NCBI GenBank assembly: GCA_037176725.1
Contig: JAZBRS010000029.1
Span: 121,925,001 to 121,989,000, forward strand
Length of the DNA: 64,000 nt
Reading direction: 5' to 3'
From: Posidonia oceanica
Lineage: Eukaryota; Streptophyta; Magnoliopsida; Alismatales; Posidoniaceae
Position numbers and translations under genes: made by a program. This document shows, piece by piece, positions 53,876 through 63,850 of this stretch; positions within the stretch are counted from its first letter, which is position 1; the number at the start of each line of letters is the position of its first letter. Under the pieces are notes generated by a model. That model searched no databases, had not been told where the DNA came from, and saw only the letters and a list, made by a program, of their open reading frames with translations.

Positions 53876-56800
53876 ATGGCCCAGTACGTTAGTGAGCCTT
53901 CTTTTACTCCTGCCACGGAGGGTGTTTCCGTTCTGGCCCCCCCGGTTGCTCTTTCTGTCCCACTTGTTCCCCCTCCGACGCCAGGGTTTCCTCCTCTGAC
54001 GTCTCTAGGTTCTCAGTACACCCCGGGACAGTGGCAAGCCTCCCTTCCTCCGGATCCGGTCGCCGAATCTATCTTGACGGCCGTTACTCGCGCTCCGGAG
54101 ACGCCACTGCCCCCTCCATCCCAGGGATACGTCGCTTTCGACATCCCTTCCACCGCTGCTGCGACCTTCTCTGTAGAATCCTTCCCTCCCGGACAGTCTG
54201 TGTCCGTGCCACTTGTTTCCCAGCCTCCGCCGGCACTGCACTTCAGCGTCCCCACTGGCGAGACGCCCGAGGCGCAGTACCAGCATCTGATGGAGCTCGC
54301 CCAGAGACTGCAGGGCATGGCTCTATCAGTTCGTCCTCCTTCTGTCCCTGTCGTTCCTGAGGTTCCTCCGAGGCCAGTTCCTGCATTCCTTGCATCAACC
54401 TCTACACCTCCGCCTCGACCATCGTCGCAACTGCTCACGGTTCCGACGATGGGGGCTCGTTTGCCGCCTCCTCCTGCACAACACTTGGCACAGCATGCTC
54501 CACTTCATTCTGGTGGTCAACCCTTTGGATCGGCTGGAGCCCAGTACCTCACTGGCCCGCTGTCTGGCACCCCGCCTGCACAGCAACTGGTGCTCCGCCA
54601 TCCTACCCCTGTCCCAGCACAGCATGGCATTTATTCTTCTCCTCTCCCTCAAGTCCAGCATCCTGCATACACTCCTGCATACACCATCCCCCAGCACGGA
54701 TACGCCGGCCATCCCGTTGCTCCACCAGGCGACGCTATGGTAGATCCGGAGGAGCACTTAGGTGTGACCCATTCGGCGTATGTGCTCGCTACCCCTGCTG
54801 ATCCCTCTCCTACAGCAGCAATCCCAGACCCCATCAATAACCGAATGGACGTCTTGGAGAAAGCACTACGACTAGTGCAGGGTACTGAGCACCAGACCTA
54901 CCAGTTCCGGGACCTCTGTTGCTTTCCAGAGGCGGTACTCCCTCCGAAGTTCAAAATACCGGACTTCGAGAAGTATAATGGTAGGGGCTGCCCTGTAGCA
55001 CACCTGAAGGCGTATTGCGGTGATCTCGCTCAGCTTCAGGCTGACGAGAGGTTGCTGATCCGCTTGTTCCAGAAGAGTTTGACCGGGCCGGCACTTAAGT
55101 GGTTCACATCACTCGATATGTCAGCCATCAAGACTTGGAACGACCTCAGTCAGGCGTTCCTGGAACAATACTCCTTCAATCTCGATCTTGTCCCAAAGAG
55201 GGCGGACTTGATCGCCATCAAGCAGAACTCTGGCGAGCCGTTCGGGGAGTACGTCGGCCGCTGGCGCGCCCTTGCCTCTCAGGTTCGAGATAGACCCTCT
55301 GACGAGGAGTCTATCGAGATCGTTATCAAAGGGGCGCAGCCGTCTCTCGGAGCTCTGCTTAGCATTCAACCAGTCACTACTTTTGCGGCACTCATCAGAG
55401 CTGGAGCGCGCGTGGAGAGTTCTTTGCGGAGTGGCAACTTCCCAGCTCTCTCTGCGTTCGCTAAGCAGGCAGTGATAAGCAGCAACAGTGCCAACAGCAG
55501 CACCCCCAACAACAACAACAGCGGCAGCAACAACAACCGCCCGAAGAGGAAGGACTCGCCGAAACCCGCTGTTGCATTCGTCGATTCTCCTGCTGTGCCT
55601 GTTCGCTTGCCGTCTCGGCCTGCCCCAGCTCAGATGGTGTACGCTCCTGCACCTAGGAATCCACACACACCGCACATCACAACCACCGCTAGACCGGTCT
55701 ATCCTGCCGCACCGGTTCAGCAAGGCCCGTACCCGAGGCAAAGAAGACCACCCGCTGAGAGGAGGAATTTCACCCCACTGGTGGAACCGCTCACGGTCAT
55801 CTTGCCGAAGGTGGCATCGCTCCTGAAGTTCCCGGAGGTTCGTCCGCCGCCAAGCCCTCTGCCGCATTGGTTTAGGCCGGACCTCTTCTGCAATTTCCAT
55901 CGAAGCGTCGGGCATTCGACGGATAATTGCTTCTCCCTGCGGAACGCAATTCAGGACTTGATCGAATCGGGAACGATTGTGATCGACACGCACGAGGCTT
56001 CCTCTCAAGCACGCACTCATGCATCTGCATCTCCAGCTGTTCCCCCGCATTCTGGCATCGTCCGCCAACCTTTACCGGAGCACTCTCATCCGGGAAGGGC
56101 GGGAACCTCAGGTGTCCACTCTGTTTTTCCTTCTGGGCCCGCTACCTCTGTAGTGGACCCTTCTGATCTTATCTCTGACCTCTCTGAGCCTTTCCCAGTC
56201 AGTCTCTATTTGGCGGCAGTTGCCGGCTCCGAGTCGGGAATCCATTTGATCCGACCGCGTGCCAGGCCGGAGCGCCCTCGCGCGTCTCCCACCGTGCTCT
56301 CTCAGGCTCAATCTCCTGTACACCTTTTAGCCAGAGCCCAGCCTAGTTCTCCCATTCATCTTCTAGGGCGACCTCAACCACACCTTCTAGGCAGACCTCA
56401 ACCTGCCCCAGCCTTCCCACCCCAGCAACCATATCCCTTAGACAGACCTCAGTATCCTGTAGGTCCCCCTGTAACCCCTCCTGTGCTCGCAGCACATGCT
56501 CCAGCCGTCATTAACTTGACCATGGACACCCATCGCGTCCCTTACAGCTACGCCACAGAAATGTGCGCGGAAGTAACGCGATCGGGGAGGATTTACAGGC
56601 CCCCAGCACCAGCAACTAGGCCAACTCATCTTAGACCTGTTATACCCTCACCCTCAGGCCAACCCTTAGCAGATCCAACCCCGGATCAGCCTGTAGTTAG
56701 CCAAGCCCCTAGCTGGCCTGTAGTAACTCAGCTTCCTGCCACTACCCCTGTAGAACCTGCTAGAATCACCCCTCCAGCTGCTAGGAGAGACCAACCTAGA

Positions 56801-59800
56801 GCAGACCTAACCTCTCAGCTTAAGAAGGTCAAAGCCGACATCTCCATCTGGGATTTGATCCACACTTCTGCCGAACACCGCGAGGCTTTCCTTCGCGTGT
56901 TCCAAGCTGCTCGTGTGTCCCAGTCCATTGAGCCTTCTGCCTTGGAGAGCATGGTTGGGTTAATCGCGGAGCCCCAGGTCATCTCTTTTACGAGTGATGA
57001 GCTGCCTCCGGCAGGGATTAATCACAACCAGCCCCTATTCGTCACGGTGCAGTTCAAAAACTTCCGCATTCCCCTAACACTGGTTGATAACGGGTCAGGC
57101 CTTAACGTCTGCCCCTTGCGTACAGCAACCAAGCTCGGATTCAAAGCCGAGGATATCACGCCAGCCGTGAAGGGAATGACTGCTTTTGACAACACTCACC
57201 ATGACGCTCTAGGGATTCTGATTATCCCTCTGGCTATCGGCCCGGTCGTCTTCGACGTAGAATTCTATGTCGTCGACTTGAAGCCTAACTTCAATCTTTT
57301 GCTTGGGCGCCCTTGGCTTCACAAGCATCAGGTCCTTCCTTCAACCCTCCATCGAATGATAAAGTACCGTCGTGGCGATGATGTCATTGTCGTCATGGCG
57401 GAGAACTTTGAGAAGGAGCGGATTGAAGCAGTCTCTCCCGTGTCTTCGCAATCCATCCCATTTGACCCTGAGACTTCTGAAGCCCTCTATCGCGTTAACC
57501 GGTGCGAGCCAGTTAACTTTGTTCCTGACCTTGAACGTGTCAACTCCTTGACCGTTCACAGCAACCCCTTTCGAATGGTCGAGAATGTATGTCACAGATG
57601 GGGTTACACAAAGGGTACGCCGCTCGGGCGTCACGGCCAAGGGATCGCGGAGCCGATCGTAGCAGTGGAGCGAAGGAAGTCTGAAGGCCTCGGCTACGAA
57701 CCAAAGCTCGACGAAGGTCACTGCTTTCAACTCAGAGATCGTGCACCAGCCATTCCCAGAGACCTCACTAACTTTACCAGTGCAGGAATTCTGGGATCCA
57801 CCAACTATCAAGCCGCAGCGCCGACAGAGGATTGGGTGTGTGTTGAGGACTACTACTCGGATGAAGAGCAGTCTGATGCAACAGAGGCAGTCCCAATCAG
57901 CTCAGCAGAAACAGTGGTCAGAGCAGAGGCCCCACAGTCAGTTTATTTAGCTCTCCCTCTGGCAGAAACAGCAGGCAGTTCAGCAGGCCCCGTGGCAAAT
58001 GCAAATTCTCATCCTTTTCCAGCCACATCAGTTCCCCAGCAACAGTCAGCAGCAGTACAGGGGTCAGAGACACTCCTCTTGGCAGAACCAAGCATGCTAC
58101 CAGCGGTCACAGACACATCAGTGCCGCTGCCCCCATCTCTGGAGGGGCAGTCCATCAATTCAGTCGGCAGCGTGGCCCAGCCCGCTCCCTCAGCATCATC
58201 TTCAGGAATGCAGCTGGCTCAGTCCGCTCCGCATTCTCCTGACGACCTGCAGCAGCTCTCATGGCAAGACCCCACGGCGTCAGAAGCTGCGCTCTCTCAG
58301 TTACGGCCCGATACAAAAGGCCAACTGAGCACTACATTATCCGGGCCCTTGAGCCCTCCAAAGAGCACCCCTACTTATTCTCCAGCAGTGACCCTGGAAG
58401 CTTATTCATCAGTAGCACCGCTGGCCTCTCTATTTGGGCCTTCTACATCTGAACTGCCATCAATGGACGCGCCCGTGAACCAGATCATGCAAACCCCAAG
58501 GGCAGCAATCCATCTTGCAGCCGGGCCAGTGCCGCAGGCCCCCGGCGCCTACTACGTCGACTCCCCCTCAGACGAAGAAGAAGGAGCGGCGATAGAAGCC
58601 CAGGTCGATTCTTGGATGTCCGACTTAGAGCTGCTCTATCAAGAACAGATCAAGTCGATAACAGAAGACCTGGCAGAGCATCAAGCTGCAGAAAGGAAAG
58701 GGAAAGCCGTAGTCACGGATCCTCCTCTGCAAGACGACCATGCTTCTATCATGGTTCTAGAAGACTCAGCAGTGCCAGACTCCCCTAGACCAGATGAGCT
58801 CATCACTCTTCAACCAGAAGGCGGGCCTAGGTGGTTTGTGCAACCCATGCCTCACCTGAACAATATACCGAGCGGCAGTAACCAGATTAGCCACCAGTCT
58901 GGCATATCCTCCACAAGCACACTAGAAGACCCGGAGGGAGGAACATCAGCAGTACATGCAGCAGCAGTAACAGAGCAGAATGCCTCAGCAGTAGAGCAGT
59001 CAGCAGCCTCAGCAGCAGAACAGTCAGCAGCATCAGCAGTAGAGTCAGTTAAGCCCTCAGCAGTATCAGCAGAGCACTCAGCAGAGCCAGCCAGGCCAGA
59101 GCAAACGGTAGAAGGAGTTCCTGGGACGGAGGTCGCGCACCGAGGCTACAAGAATACCCGAGTGAGCGTGACCATCTTGAAACGTCACCAGGGCCAAGCA
59201 GCGGAACACATGCACTCTTTCGACATTGCAAGTCCTTCTTTTGAGAAAGAGATCCTCTCAGAACTTATTGCCTATGGAGAGGAGGATGATACGGGCATGG
59301 ATGAGACTAACGAACCTTTGCCCGAGTTCCGGCCCTATGACGACGACCCAGAAGGCCCCAACCTCCATGTTGAAGAAGAAACGGAGGTTGTCAACATCGG
59401 CACAGCTGAGGAAGTCAGAGAAGTTTGCATCAATGCCCAGCTGTCCACCCAGGTTCGAGCAGAATTCATCGCATTCCTGAAAGAATATGCGGATGTCTTC
59501 GCCTGGAGTTATGAAGATATGGTCGGCCTTGACATAGAAATAGTGGTGCACAATCTGCCCTTAAATCCGGATGCCAAGCCAGTAAAGCAGAAATTGAGAA
59601 GATGGCGACCGCAGTGGCTGCTCATGATCAAAGAAGAGATAATGAAGCAGCTGGGAGTCAACTTTCTGAAGGTCGTTCTTTATCCTGAATGGCTGGCAAA
59701 CATTGTACCTGTGCCCAAGAAAGATGGCCGAATCCGGATCTGTATCGACTACAGGGACCTGAACAAGGCAAGTCCCAAGGACGACTTTCCATTGCCCCAC

Positions 59801-60946
59801 ATTGACGTCCTAGTCGACAATACAGCGGGCCACAAAATGCTCTCCTTCATGGACGGCTTTTCTGGATACAATCAGATCAAAATGGCGGAAGAGGACATGG
59901 AAAAGACTTCATTCATCACCCCTTGGGGAGTCTTCTGCTACCAAGTCATGCCGTTCGGCCTGAAGAATGCTGGCGCAACCTATCAAAGGGCCATGACTGC
60001 GCTATTCCACGACCTCATGCACCAAGAAGTGGAGGTCTATGTAGACGATATGATCGCCAAAACCAAAGAGCCCGAGGATCATCTTGCCTGTCTCAGAAAG
60101 CTCTTTGACCGTCTACGGAAGTACAAGCTGCGCCTGAATCCCAAGAAGTGCGTATTCGGGGTATCTTCTGGCAAATTGCTCGGCTACATTGTTAGCCAAA
60201 GGGGGATTGAGGTGGACCCGTTGAAAGCACAAGCCATCGTAGACATGCCACCCCCTAGAACTGAAAAGGAAGTCAGAAGTCTGCTTGGGCGTTTACAATA
60301 TATCAGTCGCTTCATTGCACAGCTTACGCCCATCTGCGAACCCATATTCAAGCTCTTGAGGAAGAATGCGCAAATTCACTGGAACGAGGAGTGTCAGGCT
60401 GCATTTGCCAAGATCAAGCAGCTATTGATCAAGCCTCCTGTCCTGGTCCCGCCTACGCCAGGGAGACCTTTGCTTCTCTACCTTTCTACCACGCAGCATT
60501 CCATGGGCGCCGTCTTGGGCCAACATGACGAATCTGGTAGGAAGGAGCGCGCCATCTACTACCTGAGCAAGAAATTTAATGAATGCGAAGCCAGGTATAC
60601 AACACTAGAGAAGACTTGCTTGTCCCTTGTCTGGGCTGCACAGAAGCTGAGGCACTACATGATGGCATACCCAGTACAGCTCTTATGCCGGCACGATCCC
60701 ATCAAATTCCTCTTCCAGAAGCCGGCCATGGTGGGCAGATGTGCCAAGTGGCAGGTGTTATTGTCTCAGTACGACATCACCTTCGTCACACAGAAATCCA
60801 TGAAGGGTCAAGCAATGGCAGACCATCTTGCTGACCTCCCTCTGCCTGAATACCAACCCCTCCAGACGCAGTTCCCTGATGAAGACATTCTCTTTGCAAT
60901 GGAGGACTCTGAGCAGAAAGATCCTGAAGAAGCAGAGGAATGGTAG
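53876..60946 (+). CDS. Gag-protease-G-patch-RT-RNase H polyprotein of element D (2356 codons to a nonsense stop)
   Basis: The start is the ATG at 53876 (MAQYVSEP), the same start as gag in A, C and E. Residues 1-330 are Pro/Ser-rich, and 343-495 are the Gag core. Residues 672-685 are a CX2HX4HX4C knuckle. The aspartic protease has its active Asp at about 1071 (VDNGSG). A G-patch-like segment lies at 1234-1277. A ~600-residue Ser/Ala/Glu-rich linker ends with an acidic block. RT begins near 1935 with YVDDM at 2055-2059. The first RNase H starts near 2197, where Ser/Thr replace the usual first catalytic Asp. TAG at 60944-60946 stands where C has CAG, so the second RNase H and integrase are cut off. 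The product would form the cytoplasmic particle and reverse-transcribe the RNA. Domain order is that of the Tat/Ogre group. Confidence 0.93.
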   Translation: MAQYVSEPSFTPATEGVSVLAPPVALSVPLVPPPTPGFPPLTSLGSQYTPGQWQASLPPDPVAESILTAVTRAPETPLPPPSQGYVAFDIPSTAAATFSVESFPPGQSVSVPLVSQPPPALHFSVPTGETPEAQYQHLMELAQRLQGMALSVRPPSVPVVPEVPPRPVPAFLASTSTPPPRPSSQLLTVPTMGARLPPPPAQHLAQHAPLHSGGQPFGSAGAQYLTGPLSGTPPAQQLVLRHPTPVPAQHGIYSSPLPQVQHPAYTPAYTIPQHGYAGHPVAPPGDAMVDPEEHLGVTHSAYVLATPADPSPTAAIPDPINNRMDVLEKALRLVQGTEHQTYQFRDLCCFPEAVLPPKFKIPDFEKYNGRGCPVAHLKAYCGDLAQLQADERLLIRLFQKSLTGPALKWFTSLDMSAIKTWNDLSQAFLEQYSFNLDLVPKRADLIAIKQNSGEPFGEYVGRWRALASQVRDRPSDEESIEIVIKGAQPSLGALLSIQPVTTFAALIRAGARVESSLRSGNFPALSAFAKQAVISSNSANSSTPNNNNSGSNNNRPKRKDSPKPAVAFVDSPAVPVRLPSRPAPAQMVYAPAPRNPHTPHITTTARPVYPAAPVQQGPYPRQRRPPAERRNFTPLVEPLTVILPKVASLLKFPEVRPPPSPLPHWFRPDLFCNFHRSVGHSTDNCFSLRNAIQDLIESGTIVIDTHEASSQARTHASASPAVPPHSGIVRQPLPEHSHPGRAGTSGVHSVFPSGPATSVVDPSDLISDLSEPFPVSLYLAAVAGSESGIHLIRPRARPERPRASPTVLSQAQSPVHLLARAQPSSPIHLLGRPQPHLLGRPQPAPAFPPQQPYPLDRPQYPVGPPVTPPVLAAHAPAVINLTMDTHRVPYSYATEMCAEVTRSGRIYRPPAPATRPTHLRPVIPSPSGQPLADPTPDQPVVSQAPSWPVVTQLPATTPVEPARITPPAARRDQPRADLTSQLKKVKADISIWDLIHTSAEHREAFLRVFQAARVSQSIEPSALESMVGLIAEPQVISFTSDELPPAGINHNQPLFVTVQFKNFRIPLTLVDNGSGLNVCPLRTATKLGFKAEDITPAVKGMTAFDNTHHDALGILIIPLAIGPVVFDVEFYVVDLKPNFNLLLGRPWLHKHQVLPSTLHRMIKYRRGDDVIVVMAENFEKERIEAVSPVSSQSIPFDPETSEALYRVNRCEPVNFVPDLERVNSLTVHSNPFRMVENVCHRWGYTKGTPLGRHGQGIAEPIVAVERRKSEGLGYEPKLDEGHCFQLRDRAPAIPRDLTNFTSAGILGSTNYQAAAPTEDWVCVEDYYSDEEQSDATEAVPISSAETVVRAEAPQSVYLALPLAETAGSSAGPVANANSHPFPATSVPQQQSAAVQGSETLLLAEPSMLPAVTDTSVPLPPSLEGQSINSVGSVAQPAPSASSSGMQLAQSAPHSPDDLQQLSWQDPTASEAALSQLRPDTKGQLSTTLSGPLSPPKSTPTYSPAVTLEAYSSVAPLASLFGPSTSELPSMDAPVNQIMQTPRAAIHLAAGPVPQAPGAYYVDSPSDEEEGAAIEAQVDSWMSDLELLYQEQIKSITEDLAEHQAAERKGKAVVTDPPLQDDHASIMVLEDSAVPDSPRPDELITLQPEGGPRWFVQPMPHLNNIPSGSNQISHQSGISSTSTLEDPEGGTSAVHAAAVTEQNASAVEQSAASAAEQSAASAVESVKPSAVSAEHSAEPARPEQTVEGVPGTEVAHRGYKNTRVSVTILKRHQGQAAEHMHSFDIASPSFEKEILSELIAYGEEDDTGMDETNEPLPEFRPYDDDPEGPNLHVEEETEVVNIGTAEEVREVCINAQLSTQVRAEFIAFLKEYADVFAWSYEDMVGLDIEIVVHNLPLNPDAKPVKQKLRRWRPQWLLMIKEEIMKQLGVNFLKVVLYPEWLANIVPVPKKDGRIRICIDYRDLNKASPKDDFPLPHIDVLVDNTAGHKMLSFMDGFSGYNQIKMAEEDMEKTSFITPWGVFCYQVMPFGLKNAGATYQRAMTALFHDLMHQEVEVYVDDMIAKTKEPEDHLACLRKLFDRLRKYKLRLNPKKCVFGVSSGKLLGYIVSQRGIEVDPLKAQAIVDMPPPRTEKEVRSLLGRLQYISRFIAQLTPICEPIFKLLRKNAQIHWNEECQAAFAKIKQLLIKPPVLVPPTPGRPLLLYLSTTQHSMGAVLGQHDESGRKERAIYYLSKKFNECEARYTTLEKTCLSLVWAAQKLRHYMMAYPVQLLCRHDPIKFLFQKPAMVGRCAKWQVLLSQYDITFVTQKSMKGQAMADHLADLPLPEYQPLQTQFPDEDILFAMEDSEQKDPEEAEEW

Positions 60947-62665
60947 CTCTACTTTGATGGTGCAGTCAACAAGAAGGGTCGAGGCGTAGGCGCAGTGCTG
61001 ACCACGCCCCAAGGACAGATGACTCCTTTCGCGAGGAAGCTGACTTTCACCTGCACAAACAACGAAGCAGAATACGAAGCATGCATCCTGGGGTTGAAAG
61101 TCGCCCTCGAGCATGAGGCGCAGAAGCTGCATGTGCACGGTGATGCCATGCTGGTAATTTCTCAAGTGAACGGCGATTGGAAGACAAAAGATCCCAAGCT
61201 TGTGCCGTATCACGAACACCTGCTGAGGCTGATGAAAGAATTCAAGAGCATCCGCTTCACATACCTGAACAGAGCAAAGAACGCGTATGCAGACGCACTA
61301 GCAACTCTGGCATCCTGGCTCACTATATCAGAAGACAGCACTGTGGATGTATCAGTCACTCGCATTGAACAGCCTGCATACTGCATGAGCATAGAAGAAG
61401 TGGATCCCGCAGAGGGGCAGCCCTGGTATCAAGACATAAAATCTTTCCTGGAGTCTGGTAACTTTCCTCCTGATACCACGGCGGCAGATAAGAGAACTTT
61501 GGCGCGTCTGGCGTCAAAATATGTGTTAGGGGCCGGGCAGCTATACAGAAGGTCATACAATCAGATGCTACTGCGCTGCCTGAACAAGTCGGAGGCGGAC
61601 ACGCTGATGCTTCAAGTGCATGCAGGAACCTGTGGCCCGCACATGAACGGCGTCCTCCTGGCCAAGAAGATCATGCTTCAAGGATATTTCTGGCAGACCA
61701 TGGAAGCCGACTGCTGCCGGTTCGTGCGTAGATGCCACAACTGTCAAATCCATGGTAACTTCATCAAGGCCCCTCCACATCAGCTGCATAATATGTCTTC
61801 GCCATGGCCTTTCTCCACCTGGGAGATCGATGTCATCGGCGCCATCCACCCCGCTGCTTCAAATGGTCATCGTTACATTCTGGTAGCGATCGATTACTTT
61901 ACCAAGTGGGTGGAAGCGGCCTCTTACAGGACAGTCACCGCTGCGGCAACAGAAAAATTTATCAGAAACAATATTGTTGCCCGGTATGGGGTCCCGCACT
62001 CTGTCATCTCTGATAACGGCTCAAACTTTATTGCCAAAAGGATCGAAGAATACCTGCAAAGTCTCAAGATCAAGCACCATCGATCCTCACCTTATCGGCC
62101 TCAGATGAACGGAGCAGTGGAATCTGCAAACAAGAATATTGTCAAGATCCTGAAGAAAATGGCAGAAATCCACAAGGATTGGCACGACAAGCTCCCGTAC
62201 GCGCTCTGGGCGTACAGGACATCAATCCGGACCTCTACAGGAGCCACCCCGTACTCTCTGGTGTACGGCATGGAAGCGGTGTTACCTGTTGAAGTGGAGA
62301 TCCCCTCTCTGCGGATCCTGCGGGAAGCTGAGTTGGAAGAAGCAGAATGGGTCGAAGACCGCTGCATCCAACTGAACTTGATTGATGAGCGCAGATTGCA
62401 AGCCATGCACAACGCTCACTGCTATCAGAAGCGGATGGCCAAAGCATTCTTGAAGAAGGTCCAGCCCAGAAGCCTTCAGGCAGGGGACCTTGTCTTGCGC
62501 GCCATTCACTTGCCTGACGGTTGAGGGAAATTCCGACCCAATTGGCGCGGCCCCTTTGTGGTCAAACAGATCTTTTCGGGAGGCGCTGTAACCCTTGAAG
62601 ATATGGACCAGATTGAGCAGTCTGAGCCCGTCAACCTCTGCTATCTCAAGAAGTACTATCAGTAG
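60947..62665 (+). pseudogene. Second RNase H and integrase of element D (same frame, after a nonsense stop)
   Basis: The frame continues directly from the preceding stop. The archaeal-type RNase H runs from LYFDGAVNKKG with acidic residues in YFDG, NNEAEYEA, HGDAML and NAYADALA, so all four are present. Integrase follows: a zinc domain with H-x6-H (HAGTCGPH) and CHNC, then the core Asp in WEIDVIGAIHP, Asp in SDNGSNF, Glu in GAVESANK (35 residues later), and a GPF block. TGA at 62522-62524 stands where C has CGA. The frame ends at TAG 62663-62665. Integrase would insert the DNA copy in the nucleus. Apart from two C-to-T stops nothing is missing. Confidence 0.92.
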
Positions 62666-63232
62666 CCGAAAGCGGCCCCGTTGCAGATGCCCTTCTCCCA
62701 CTTGCATTTTCATTCTCGCCTTCTTGATTCATCTCCTTTCAAATCATGATCATCATTCTTTCAACTCTTGCAACTCTCTGTTTCAAATCATCATCATCCT
62801 TTCAACTCTTGCATCCCTAGTCAAATCATCATCGTCATTCTCTCAAGCATTGCATCTTGAGCCCGGTGATGACAACCGGAAGTGCTTGCCTGCTCTGGAA
62901 AGAGTCCCCCTGCCTCACCTAGCACTACTTAGATGTCTTAGCACGTGAGGGAGCCACCACCAATAAGGACAGGCGAACCGCCTAATCTCGCAAGGACATA
63001 CACCTTTGAGGGAGAAAAAATGTTAGGTTGTGAGCTTGAAAAAAAAGTGAGAATAGACATCTAGGTTTGGGCACATCCAAGGAACAGAAGACGAAGACAG
63101 AAGCCGGCCCTAGAGATAGGGGTGTGCAGTCTAACCCTGCTCTTTCTACCCATCACACAGCAGACCCAAAACCTGAATCCATTACATTTCAAGCACCCTT
63201 CTTTTGCCACCAGAATGGGGATAGCAAAAGCC

Positions 63233-63375
63233 TGAAAAAAAAAAGTGGAAAAATATCAATCAAAAAAAAAAAGAAGAAGAAGAGAAAAAAAAAGAGATCG
63301 AACAAAAACAAAGACAAAAAAAAAAAAAAGGAGAAAAGCAAGCAAAACAAAAAAAAAGAAGAAGAAAAGGCAAGG
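63233..63375 (+). repeat. A-rich purine tract downstream of pol in D
   Basis: Runs of A with scattered G and C (AAAAAGAAGAAGAAGAG). The counterpart in C is 31500-31580. It lies about 570 bp after the pol stop in both elements. Confidence 0.65.
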
Positions 63376-63759
63376 GTAGCCCAAAAAACACAGGCACCGT
63401 TATCCCCCATGCTTTACTAGAGATCCCCAGCACGTCAAGCTTGGAAAAGGGGTCTACCACATCCTCCCAAAAGCAAACACATACCTTCCCCCATCTAGGG
63501 GCAGAGAAAGACTGCATACCTATGAGGGAGAAACCTTTCAAAAAAGAGAGAGAGCTGAAAGAATAGGTGTAGGTCCTGAGAGTGCGGCCAGTAGCCTGTC
63601 CTCACCACATCACCACCTGTATAGTGCCAACAACCTGTTCCGGAGCGCCACCAATAAGCCAAGAGTCTGAGTAGGGCCCAGTGAGTCAAGGGCCGCTCCC
63701 TTCCTCTACAGCAGGCACCAAAGCACTCCGTACGCTGAGGGCGTTCAAGCATCCACCCA

Positions 63760-63850
63760 AGCATAAGCATCCACTCAAGCATACCCATCCACCCAAGCAT
63801 ATCCATCCATTCAAACATACTTAGTCATCCAATAATATTCATCCACATAA
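63760..63850 (+). repeat. Short tandem repeat in the post-pol region of D
   Basis: Six or so imperfect ~18-bp units such as CATCCACCCAAGCATAAG. C has no clear equivalent, only ATCTAYRCATATCWA-type phrases around 32020-32070. Confidence 0.6.
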
